Below are positions 52,957-61,132 of a DNA stretch of 64,000 nucleotides, one piece after another; positions within the stretch are counted from its first letter, which is position 1, and each line of letters starts with the position of its first letter. Origin of the DNA: Hyphomicrobiales bacterium. GTDB lineage: Bacteria > Pseudomonadota > Alphaproteobacteria > Rhizobiales > Beijerinckiaceae. The notes beneath the pieces were generated by a model that worked only from the letters and a program-made list of their open reading frames with translations, ran no database searches and was not told the origin of the DNA. Position numbers and translations under genes: made by a program. The stretch spans positions 124,001 through 188,000 of the forward strand of contig JAIXTM010000017.1 of the NCBI GenBank assembly GCA_027483945.1, given 5' to 3'.

Positions 52957-54303
52957 ATGCTCGGCACCATGATGCGCGCCGTCACCCTTCTCGTTCTTGC
53001 GCTATGCGTCGCCCCGGCGGCCGCGTGGGCGCAGGCGCAGACCGTGCTGACCGTGGTGACGTCCTTCCCCGCCGGCTTCTACGAGCCGGTCCAGGAAGCC
53101 TTCGAGAAGGCCCGGCCGGACATCCGCCTGCGCATCGTCAACCGCAAGACCACCTCCGCCGTCTCCACGATCCTGGACCGCAGCCGCGAGCAGGCGGACA
53201 TCTTCTGGGCCTCCTCGCCGGACGCTTTCGAGGCCCTGGCCCGGGCCGGCCGGCTGGAGCGCCTGCCGGCGGGGTTCCCGCGCGGCCGGCAGATCGGGCT
53301 CCAGCCCATCGACGATCCGGCCGGCCGCTATGCCGGTTTCGCCATTTCCGGCTACGGCATCGTCTGGCACGCCGATTATCTGGCCGAGCGGGGCCTCAAG
53401 CCGCCGGAATCCATCGTCGCCCTCGGCGATCCCGCCTATCGCGGCCATATTGTCATGACGACGCCCTCGCGCTCGGGCACCACCCATCTCATGGTGGAGA
53501 CCGTGCTCCAGCAGGCCGGCTGGGAGAAGGGCTGGGCCACCTGGATGGAGATCGGCGGCAACCTCGCCACCATCGTCGCCCGGTCCTACGGCGTCAGCGC
53601 GGCCGTGGCCCAGAAGCGCGTGGGCATCGGCCTGTCCATCGACTTCCTGGGCCGCACCCGCGATCCCGATGCCCCGGTCCGCTTCGCCTATCCGGCCGAG
53701 AACGTCTTCCTGCCCGCGAGCGTCGCCATCGTGGAGGGCGCGCGGAACCGCCCGGCGGCGGAGGCTTTCATCCGCTATCTCGTCTCGCAGGAGGGGCAGC
53801 GGCTGCTCACGGCCCCGCGCGTCGGTCGCCTGCCGATCGACCCGGAGGCCTATCCGGACGCGCCTTCGGCGGGGAACCCCTACGCCCTCGTCGCCGGCGG
53901 CCAGTCCGCCGCCACCTTCGATGCGGCCCTGTCGGCGCAGCGCTACGAGCTTCTCAACCTCCTCTTCGACGAGGCGATCACCTTCCGCCTGCCGGCCCTG
54001 CAGGAGACCTGGGCCCAGCTCCACGGGCTGGAGGATGCCGCCGCGAGCCGGGCGGACGCATCCGCCCTCGTCGCCGAGGCCCGGCGGCTTCTCGGCGCCG
54101 TGCCGGTCACCGAGAGCGACACCCGCGATCCCGCCTTCAACGAGGATCTGCGGCGCGTGCCCTGGGGGGTCGCCCCGTCCCTGCGCCAGGCCGCCCTGGT
54201 CGCCACCTGGCGCGCCTTCCTCGACGACAACCTGGCACGGGCCCGCGACAAGCTCGACGCGGCGCAGGCGCTGCTGCGCCAGCCGGCCGGAGCGCGCCCG
54301 TGA
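52957..54303 (+). CDS. regulatory periplasmic binding protein (PgtC-like)
   Basis: The 448-residue protein has a signal peptide (about residues 1-27) and a type II extracellular solute-binding fold. The opening reads VLTVVTSFPAGFYEPVQEAF, with WASSPDAFEALARAGRL further on. It is clearly paralogous to the transporter's binding protein encoded at 57894, which shares VTSF, WAS.PDAFEAL and the later SRSGTTHL motifs. It is encoded with the sensor kinase (GTGA overlap) and not with permease genes. This matches PgtC, the phosphoglycerate-sensing binding protein of the Salmonella PgtCBA system, so it is probably the ligand sensor for the kinase. Confidence 0.87.
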   Translation: MLGTMMRAVTLLVLALCVAPAAAWAQAQTVLTVVTSFPAGFYEPVQEAFEKARPDIRLRIVNRKTTSAVSTILDRSREQADIFWASSPDAFEALARAGRLERLPAGFPRGRQIGLQPIDDPAGRYAGFAISGYGIVWHADYLAERGLKPPESIVALGDPAYRGHIVMTTPSRSGTTHLMVETVLQQAGWEKGWATWMEIGGNLATIVARSYGVSAAVAQKRVGIGLSIDFLGRTRDPDAPVRFAYPAENVFLPASVAIVEGARNRPAAEAFIRYLVSQEGQRLLTAPRVGRLPIDPEAYPDAPSAGNPYALVAGGQSAATFDAALSAQRYELLNLLFDEAITFRLPALQETWAQLHGLEDAAASRADASALVAEARRLLGAVPVTESDTRDPAFNEDLRRVPWGVAPSLRQAALVATWRAFLDDNLARARDKLDAAQALLRQPAGARP

Positions 54304-56294
54304 AGGCCGACGCGAAACCGGCGGAGATCGATGCCGCCGGGAGCGGCGGCGCCGGACGCGTCGTGACGCCCTCGGCCCCGGCGGTGCGCTTCGGCATCGC
54401 CTGGCGCCTGAGCCTCGCCTTTCTGGGCGTCGGCGCGCTCAGCGTCGTCGCCTGCATCGTCGGCTGGCTGTCCTATGCGCGCCTGTCGGACAACCTGGCG
54501 AGCATCAACGACGTGCACCTGCCCTCCGTCGCGCTGTCGGCGCGGCTCGCCGAGCAGGGCGGGGCGATCATCGCCACCGCTCCGGTCCTGGCGCTGGCGC
54601 GCACCTCCGAGGAATACGAGGAGGCCAAGAAGGGCCTGGACGGCAGGCTCGCCGCCATGCGCGTCGTCCTCGGCGAAATCGCCGCCGCGCGCCCCGGCTG
54701 GCTTCCGGAAGCCAACCTCGCGGTCAATGTCGACGCCATCGCCCGCAACCTCGCCTCCCTCGACGCCGCCGTGCGCGAGCGCCTGGCGCTGGAGCGCCGG
54801 AACCGCGAGATGGTCGCGCAACTGCGCTGGCTCCATGCCGACCTCATCGAGGAGGTGGAGCCCCTCATCGAGGACAGCCGCTTCGCCATCCGCACCATGC
54901 TGGCGGCGGCCGAGCGCCCCGGCGCGGCCGCGGCCGCCGAGCCGCAGGACATGGAGCGGCTGCGCCAGGAAATCCGCAAGACGGAGGCGATGACGGCCCT
55001 GAACGCCCAGGCCAACCTCGCGGTCGGCCTCGTCAACCGCGTCGCCACGTTGACGACTCTCGAAGACCTCGCCCAGACGATGCACTTCCTGTCGGAGGTG
55101 GCCGATACGATCGAGCCGCAGCTCACCGCGCTCGCGACCTTCTCCGACGCGGTGACGCTCCGGCAGGTGCTGCGCCGGCTCATCGAGCTCTCCTCCATCG
55201 AGGGCGGCGTGCCCGGTATCCGGCGCGGCGAGATCATTGCCGCCAACGAAAGCCGCCGGCTGCTCGCTCAGAACCGCGACCTCGTCTCCAGCCTGGACGG
55301 CGCCATCGCCGCCTATGTGCGCGATGCCAATGTCGCGGCGGCGCGGGCGGCGGACCAGTCCGCCGCGGCCATCGCGGTCGGGCGCAACGTGCTTCTCGCC
55401 GTGGCCGCGATCTCGGTCCTGGCGGCCTTGCTGGTCGGCGTCCTCTACGTCCAGCGCAACCTCGTCTCGCGCATCGTCACGCTGGCGGGCACGGCGCGGG
55501 CGCTGGAGGCGGGCGATCTCCACGCCCCGATTCCCCTCGGCGGGCAGGACGAGCTCGCCGACATGGCCCATGCGCTCAAGCGCTTCCGCGACACCCGCGA
55601 GGAGCTGGTCCAGGCCGCCAAGCTCGCCGCGCTCGGCGGGCTCGCGGCCGGCGTCGGCCACGAGCTCAACCAGCCGCTCGCAGCGATCCGCTCCCACGCC
55701 CATAACGGGCGCCTGCTCATCGAGCGCGGGCGCACCGAGGAGGCCGAGACCGCCTTCGCCCGCATCCAGGCGCTCACCGCCCGGATGGCGGACCTCGTGG
55801 CGCATCTCAAGCGCTTCGCCCGCAAGCCCGACGGGACGAGCGCCCCGGTGCCGCTCCGGGCGACGATCGACAGCGCGCTGGCGCTGTTCGGCAGCCGCTT
55901 CGCCGACGAGGACGTCGACCTGTCCATCGATGTCGAGCCGGACCTCCAGGTCCTCGCCGAGGAGGTGCGCCTGGAGCAGATCTTCGTGAACCTGATCTCC
56001 AACGCCCTCGACGCCATGCGCGGGCGGCCGGCCCGGCGCCTGTCGGTCGGCGCGGCGCGGATGGGGAGCGAGGTGGCCATCGAGGTCTCCGATACCGGCG
56101 CCGGCATCCCGGACGAGCACCTCGCCGCGATCTTCGATCCCTTCTTCACCACCAAGCCGGTCGGGGCGGGGCTCGGCCTTGGCCTCTCCATGTCCTACAA
56201 CATCGCCCGCGACTTCGGCGGAAGGCTGCGGCTCGGCCGCACCGGCGCCGAGGGCACCGCCTTTATCCTGGAACTCAAGACCGCCGATGCCTGA
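54300..56294 (+). CDS. membrane sensor histidine kinase, DctB/PgtB-type
   Basis: The 664-residue protein starts with GTG overlapping the binding protein stop. It has a membrane helix (about residues 37-60), a large helical periplasmic region (about 61-360, with several coiled segments), a second helix (about 362-385) and HAMP (about 386-440). The HisKA domain has His454 in VGHELNQPLAAIR, the DctB-like motif, and the HATPase has N box NLISNALDAM, G1 DTGAGI and G2 GAGLGLGLSM. It probably receives the ligand state from the co-encoded binding protein. Its 3' end overlaps the response regulator by eight bases (ATGCCTGA). Confidence 0.92.
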   Translation: MKADAKPAEIDAAGSGGAGRVVTPSAPAVRFGIAWRLSLAFLGVGALSVVACIVGWLSYARLSDNLASINDVHLPSVALSARLAEQGGAIIATAPVLALARTSEEYEEAKKGLDGRLAAMRVVLGEIAAARPGWLPEANLAVNVDAIARNLASLDAAVRERLALERRNREMVAQLRWLHADLIEEVEPLIEDSRFAIRTMLAAAERPGAAAAAEPQDMERLRQEIRKTEAMTALNAQANLAVGLVNRVATLTTLEDLAQTMHFLSEVADTIEPQLTALATFSDAVTLRQVLRRLIELSSIEGGVPGIRRGEIIAANESRRLLAQNRDLVSSLDGAIAAYVRDANVAAARAADQSAAAIAVGRNVLLAVAAISVLAALLVGVLYVQRNLVSRIVTLAGTARALEAGDLHAPIPLGGQDELADMAHALKRFRDTREELVQAAKLAALGGLAAGVGHELNQPLAAIRSHAHNGRLLIERGRTEEAETAFARIQALTARMADLVAHLKRFARKPDGTSAPVPLRATIDSALALFGSRFADEDVDLSIDVEPDLQVLAEEVRLEQIFVNLISNALDAMRGRPARRLSVGAARMGSEVAIEVSDTGAGIPDEHLAAIFDPFFTTKPVGAGLGLGLSMSYNIARDFGGRLRLGRTGAEGTAFILELKTADA

Positions 56295-57729
56295 CCCCGC
56301 CGCCACGGCCGCGCCTTACGCGCCCAAGCCCTTCGTGCTTCTCATCGACGACGATGCCGAGGTGCTGGACGCCTATCGCCAGACGCTGGAGCTGGAGGGC
56401 TTCGCCGTGAAGGCGTCCCGCGTGGCGGCGGAGGCCCTGCGCGATGTCCATGCGGGGTTTCCCGGCGCGATCCTCACCGACGTGAAGATGCCGGGACTCG
56501 ACGGCCTGGGCGTGCTGGAGCGGGTGCGGGCGGTCGATCCGGACATCCCGGTCCTGCTCTTCACCGGCCATGCGGACGTGCCGATGGCCGTCTCCGCGGT
56601 GCGCGAGGGCGCCTACGACTTCATCGAGAAGCCCGCAGACCCGGTGCGGCTGGTCGATGCGCTCGCCCGCGCCGTCGCCCATCGCCGCCTGATCCTCGAC
56701 AACCGGGCCCTGCGCCAGCAGGTCGGCGCCGGCCAGCTCGACAGCCGCCTCATCGGCCGCTCGCCCGCAATGGAGCGGCTGCGCGCCGTCGTCGGCGCCG
56801 CCGCCTCCAGCGAGGCCGACATCCTCGTCCTGGGTGAGACCGGCGCCGGCAAGGAGCTCGTGGCGCGCTGCCTCCACGATTTCAGCCGCCGCCGCCCCAA
56901 GGCCTTCGTCGCCATCAATTGCGGCGCGCTGCCCGAGCAGATGATCGAGGGCGAGCTCTTCGGCCACGAACCCGGCGCCTTCACCGGCGCCCGCGAGCGG
57001 CGCATCGGCAAGATCGAGCACGCCCATGGCGGCACGCTCTTCCTCGACGAGATCGAGTCCATGCCCATGAACGCGCAGGTGAGGCTCCTGCGCGTCCTGC
57101 AGGAGCGCAGCATCGAGCGGCTCGGCTCCAACAAGGAGATCCCCGTCGACATCCGCGTCGTCGCCGCCACCAAGGTGGACCTGAAGGCGCAGGCGGCGAA
57201 GGGCCTGTTCCGCGAGGACCTCTATTACCGGCTGAACGTGGTCACGGTGCGCATCCCGGCCCTGCGCGAGCGGCGGGACGACGTGCCGCTTCTCTTCGCC
57301 CATTTCCTCGACGGCGCCGCCGCGCGCCACGGGCGCGAGCCCCCGCGCCTGTCGCGGGCCGAGCTTCAGGCGCTTCTCGCCCATGACTGGCCGGGCAATG
57401 TGCGCGAATTGCGCAACGCCGCCGAGCGGGTGGCGCTCGGCCTCGGCGAGGCCGTGCCCGGCCGCGCGCCCGAGCCCGACCCGGGCGGGGTCCCGGCCGA
57501 TGCCGGCGCCGAGCCGCTGGCGCTGATCCTCGACCGCGCCGAGCGCGCCGCCATCGAGGCCGCGCTCGCCCGCTGCGCCGGCCGGATCGGCCGCACCGCC
57601 GAGGTCTTGGGGCTCACCCGCAAGACGCTTTACCTCAAGATGCGCCGGCACGGCCTCGACAAGGGCGAGTTCCGCCTGGAGGACGATGTTACCGAAATGG
57701 ACGATGCCGCCGGCCGGCATGTTACCTGA
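56287..57729 (+). CDS. sigma-54-dependent response regulator, DctD/PgtA-type
   Basis: The 480-residue activator has a receiver (about residues 15-130, phosphoacceptor Asp65 in LTDVKMPG), an AAA+ sigma-54 interaction domain (about 155-380) with Walker A GETGAGKE and the intact GAFTGA loop that touches sigma-54, and a Fis-type helix-turn-helix at the end (GRIGRTAEVLGLTRKTLYLKMRRHG). It should activate a sigma-54 promoter; a perfect one lies 82 bases beyond its stop, ahead of the transporter genes. Two direct repeats of an ATGTTACC-N2-AATG type at 57686 and 57719 overlap the last codons and may be its own binding sites. Confidence 0.94.
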   Translation: MPDPAATAAPYAPKPFVLLIDDDAEVLDAYRQTLELEGFAVKASRVAAEALRDVHAGFPGAILTDVKMPGLDGLGVLERVRAVDPDIPVLLFTGHADVPMAVSAVREGAYDFIEKPADPVRLVDALARAVAHRRLILDNRALRQQVGAGQLDSRLIGRSPAMERLRAVVGAAASSEADILVLGETGAGKELVARCLHDFSRRRPKAFVAINCGALPEQMIEGELFGHEPGAFTGARERRIGKIEHAHGGTLFLDEIESMPMNAQVRLLRVLQERSIERLGSNKEIPVDIRVVAATKVDLKAQAAKGLFREDLYYRLNVVTVRIPALRERRDDVPLLFAHFLDGAAARHGREPPRLSRAELQALLAHDWPGNVRELRNAAERVALGLGEAVPGRAPEPDPGGVPADAGAEPLALILDRAERAAIEAALARCAGRIGRTAEVLGLTRKTLYLKMRRHGLDKGEFRLEDDVTEMDDAAGRHVT

Positions 57730-57732
57730 ATG
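57686..57732 (+). promoter_or_regulatory. candidate upstream activator sites (direct repeats)
   Basis: ATGTTACCGAAATG (57686-57699) and ATGTTACCTGAATG (57719-57732) are direct repeats 33 bases apart, on one face of the helix, 80-125 bases ahead of the sigma-54 promoter. They are placed as enhancer sites for the response regulator. A further inverted repeat GGGAT-N5-ATCCC stands at 57770-57784. Confidence 0.5.
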
Positions 57733-57810
57733 ACCCATCGCCGCCGCTTTTCAGGCGCGGATGCGGCGCGGGATGATTGATCCCAAACGGAAATTCCCGC
57801 TTCCGGCCGC

Positions 57811-57827
57811 TTGGCACGGGGCCTGCA
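57811..57827 (+). promoter_or_regulatory. sigma-54 (-24/-12) promoter of the ABC importer operon
   Basis: TTGGCACGGGGCCTGCA has the invariant GG (57813-57814) and GC (57825-57826), exactly ten bases apart. It matches the sigma-54 consensus, including TGGCACG. RNA should start near 57838, about 56 bases before the binding-protein start. Confidence 0.9.
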
Positions 57828-57893
57828 AAGGATAAGGCGTCCACCGGCGGGTCACGTCGGGGACGTCAGAAGTCCGATGGGAGGACCCCAGGT

Positions 57894-59231
57894 ATGAAGA
57901 CCAAGCTGCTTGCTGCGGCTCTTGCGAGCACGCTCGCGCTGTCCGCTTCGATCGCCATCGCCCAGACGCCGACGGGCAAGCTGGTGATCGTCACGTCCTT
58001 CTCCAAGGAGGTGACCGATCCCTACAAGAAGGCCTTCGAGAAGGCCAATCCGGGCGTCACGGTCGAGATCCAGAACCGCAACACCAACGCGGCCGTGAAA
58101 TATCTGGACGAGACCAAGTCCAACAACGTCACCGACCTGATGTGGGCCTCCGCGCCCGACGCCTTCGAGGCGCTGAAGCAGCGCGAGCTGCTGGAGAAGT
58201 ACAAGCCGCGCGTCACGGGCATCCCGGAGAAGATCGGCGACTTCCCGATCAACGATCCGGAGGGCTACTTCTTCGGCTTCGCGGCCTCCGGCTACGGCAT
58301 CATGTGGAACACCCGCTATGTCCAGGCCAACAAGCTGCCCGAGCCCAAGGACTGGCAGGACCTGGCCAAGGCGCCGTATTTCAACCACGTCGCCATCGCC
58401 GCGCCGTCCCGCTCCGGCACCACGCACCTGACGATCGAGACGATCCTTCAGGGCGAGGGCTGGGACCAGGGCTGGCGCATCAACAAGGAGATCGGCGGCA
58501 ACCTCGCCCAGGTGACCGAGCGCTCCTTCGGCGTGCCGGACGGCGTCAATTCCGGCCAGTTCGGCTACGGCATCGTCATCGACTTCTTCGGCTTCTCGGC
58601 CCAGGGCGCCGGCTTCCCGGTGAAGTTCGTCTATCCGTCGGTCACCACCATCGTGCCGGCCAATATCGGCATCGTGAAGAACGCGCCGAACGCCACGCTC
58701 GCCCGCGCCTTCGTGGAGTTCCTGCTCTCGCCTCCGGGCCAGGAACTGCTCTTCGAGCCGACCATCCGCCGCCTGCCGGTGAACCCGGCGACCTATGCCA
58801 AGGCGCCGGAAGGCATGCCCAACCCGTTCAACTTCAAGTGGACCGGCAAGGGCGGCTTCAAGTTCGACACCGATCTCTCCGAGCGCCGTCTCGGCGTCGT
58901 GGACGCCCTCTACGACCAGACGATCACGTTCCAGCTCGAGCCGCTCAAGAAGGCCACCAAGGCGATCCATGACGCCGAGGCCAAGCTCGCCGCCAAGCCG
59001 AACCCGGCCGCCGCGGCGCTGATCAAGGAGGCCCGCGACCTCATCGCCAAGATGCCGGTCGCCGAGCAGGAGGCCCTGTCCTCCGACATCGTCAACGCCT
59101 TCAAGGGCGGCGGCGGCAAGGAGAAGGCCCCGCGCCAGGCCCAGCTCGAGCAGCAATGGGCCAAGTTCGCCGCCGACAACTACGCCAAGGCCCTCGCCAA
59201 GGCGGAAGAGGCGGCCAAGGCCCTCAACTGA
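57894..59231 (+). CDS. ABC transporter substrate-binding protein (PgtC/AfuA-like)
   Basis: I start at 57894, after GGGAGG; the long frame from 57777 lies across the promoter. The 445-residue protein has a signal peptide (about residues 1-23, ending in AIAQ) and a type II binding-protein fold, with VIVTSFSKEVTDPYKKAFEK near residues 32-51 and SRSGTTHLTIETI near residue 174. A C-terminal coiled region (about 365-445) is lysine/alanine rich. Relatives are often annotated as iron(III) binding proteins, but the nearest type here (PgtC, AfuA) binds phosphorylated sugars or phosphoglycerate. The ligand is inferred, not shown. Confidence 0.9.
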   Translation: MKTKLLAAALASTLALSASIAIAQTPTGKLVIVTSFSKEVTDPYKKAFEKANPGVTVEIQNRNTNAAVKYLDETKSNNVTDLMWASAPDAFEALKQRELLEKYKPRVTGIPEKIGDFPINDPEGYFFGFAASGYGIMWNTRYVQANKLPEPKDWQDLAKAPYFNHVAIAAPSRSGTTHLTIETILQGEGWDQGWRINKEIGGNLAQVTERSFGVPDGVNSGQFGYGIVIDFFGFSAQGAGFPVKFVYPSVTTIVPANIGIVKNAPNATLARAFVEFLLSPPGQELLFEPTIRRLPVNPATYAKAPEGMPNPFNFKWTGKGGFKFDTDLSERRLGVVDALYDQTITFQLEPLKKATKAIHDAEAKLAAKPNPAAAALIKEARDLIAKMPVAEQEALSSDIVNAFKGGGGKEKAPRQAQLEQQWAKFAADNYAKALAKAEEAAKALN

Positions 59232-59244
59232 CGGCCATCACCAT

Positions 59245-59278
59245 CGGTCCGGGACGCGGCACGCCGCCGCCCGGACCG
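59245..59278 (+). repeat. stable stem-loop between binding-protein and permease genes
   Basis: A perfect 9-bp stem (59245-59253 with 59270-59278) with a 16-base loop lies just after the binding-protein stop. Such REP-like stems commonly stabilise the upstream message and lower expression of the permease. Confidence 0.6.
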
Positions 59279-59376
59279 GCTGCCCCGGGGGGCGCCGGCG
59301 GGTTCCTGAACAGGCGACCCGCCGGAGGCAGCGCCGCCGGCATTACGTCCTGCAATCCTGATTTGGGGGGTCCGTC

Positions 59377-61092
59377 ATGGCAATGTTCCAGATGGCCATG
59401 TCGAGTTCGTCGGCCCGGGTGCGTCCCGGCCAGATCGTCGCCGTCGCGCTGATCGCCGCCTTTCTCGTCTTCTTCCTGCTGATCCCTGTCGCGTCGGTGA
59501 TCGTCACCGCCTTCCGCGACAAGGCGACCGGCGCCTTCACGCTCGTCAACTTCGTCGATTTCGCGCAGACGGACCTCTTCGTCCGCTCGTTCTGGAACTC
59601 GGTCTACGTCTCGTCCATGTCGGTGGTCGTGGCGTCGATCTTCGCCCTGCCGCTGGCCTATTACACGACGCGGTTCGAGTTCCGCGGCGCGGCCATCGTC
59701 CAGACGCTGGGCATCATCCCGCTGATCATGCCGCCCTTCGCGGGCGCCGTGGCGATGCAGCTCCTGTTCGGCCGCAACGGCACCGTGAACCTGCTGCTCG
59801 ACCAGTATTTCGGCTTCAAGGTCCCCTTCATGGAGGGCCTGAACGGGGTGATCTTCGTCCAGTCGATCCACTATTTTCCGTTCATCCTGATCAACCTGTC
59901 GGCGGCCCTGCGCAACATCGACCGTTCGATGGAGGAATCGGCGCAGAATCTCGGCTCCAGCGGCCTGAGGCTGTTCCGGCGCATCGTCTTCCCGCTCGCC
60001 ATGCCGGGCTATGTCGCGGGCGCCTCGCTCGTCTTCATCAAGGTCTTCGACGACCTGGCGACGCCGCTGCTCCTCAACGTCAACCAGATGCTCGCCCCGC
60101 AGGCCTATCTGCGCATCACTTCGGTCGGCATCAACGACCCGATGGGCTACGTCATCTCCGTCGTGCTCATCGTGGCCTCGCTGATCGCCATGTGGCTGTC
60201 GGTGCTCGCCATGCGCGGCAAGGACTACGCCACGACCCAGCGCGGCGGCGGCGGCCTCGCCAAGCGCGAGATGCGCCCCGGCGACGCCATCCCCGCCTAC
60301 ATCATGATCGCGCTGATCCTGGCGCTCGTGCTGGCGCCCCATATCGGCCTGTTCCTGATGTCGATCGCGACGGTCTGGTCGTTCAGCCCGCTGCCCGACG
60401 CCTTCACGCTCAAGCACTACGCCACCGTCATCTTCGACAGCGGCCAGTACATCTGGAACACGGTGCTCTACGCCTCGCTCGCCGCCGGCATCGACATCGT
60501 CATCGGCGTCGCCATCGCCTATCTGGTGCTGCGCACCAAGGTGATCGGCGCCAAGTGGCTGGACTACACCGCCATGGCGGCGCTCGCCGTCCCCGGCGTC
60601 GTGCTCGGCATCGGCTTCCTGCGCTCCTATTACGGCGTCATCCTCCCCGGCGGGCAGTCCCTCGCCACCTATTGGGTGATGATCGTGCTGGCTTTGGCGG
60701 TCCGCCGCCTGCCCTATGCGCTGCGGGCCTGCACCGCCGCGCTCCAGCAGGTCAGCCAGTCGCTGGAGGAGGCGGCCGAGAATCTCGGTGCCGGCAAGAG
60801 GCGGACGATCCAGCGCGTGGTCGTGCCGCTGATGACCGGTGGCATCGTGGCGGGCTTCGTCACCAGCTTCGCCACCGCCGCCGTCGAATTGTCGGCGACG
60901 ATCATGCTCGTCCAGTCCACCTCGGACGCCCCGCTCGCCTACGGCCTGTATGTCTACATGCAGTCGCCGGCCGGCCGCGGCGCGGGCGCGGCGCTCGGCA
61001 TGATCGCCGTCCTGATCGTCGGCATCTGCACCTACCTGTCCCATCACATCGCCGAGAAGGACCGGGCCCGCAAGGCGGGCACCAGCACCTGA
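59377..61092 (+). CDS. ABC transporter permease, fused double unit
   Basis: The 571-residue protein has twelve hydrophobic helices in two homologous halves, each with a binding-protein-dependent transport EAA loop: ESAQNLGSSGLRLFRRIVFPLAMPG near residues 187-211 and EAAENLGAGKRRTIQRVVVPL near residues 466-486. Fused permeases of this kind (FbpB/ThiP/AfuB type) form the whole membrane channel. It lies 145 bases after the binding protein, with a stem-loop in the gap, and 40 bases before the ATPase. The system imports the ligand sensed by the preceding module. Confidence 0.93.
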   Translation: MAMFQMAMSSSSARVRPGQIVAVALIAAFLVFFLLIPVASVIVTAFRDKATGAFTLVNFVDFAQTDLFVRSFWNSVYVSSMSVVVASIFALPLAYYTTRFEFRGAAIVQTLGIIPLIMPPFAGAVAMQLLFGRNGTVNLLLDQYFGFKVPFMEGLNGVIFVQSIHYFPFILINLSAALRNIDRSMEESAQNLGSSGLRLFRRIVFPLAMPGYVAGASLVFIKVFDDLATPLLLNVNQMLAPQAYLRITSVGINDPMGYVISVVLIVASLIAMWLSVLAMRGKDYATTQRGGGGLAKREMRPGDAIPAYIMIALILALVLAPHIGLFLMSIATVWSFSPLPDAFTLKHYATVIFDSGQYIWNTVLYASLAAGIDIVIGVAIAYLVLRTKVIGAKWLDYTAMAALAVPGVVLGIGFLRSYYGVILPGGQSLATYWVMIVLALAVRRLPYALRACTAALQQVSQSLEEAAENLGAGKRRTIQRVVVPLMTGGIVAGFVTSFATAAVELSATIMLVQSTSDAPLAYGLYVYMQSPAGRGAGAALGMIAVLIVGICTYLSHHIAEKDRARKAGTST

Positions 61093-61132
61093 TCGCACGC
61101 GACCCCGATCCATGCCTTTTGGAGGGCATTCC

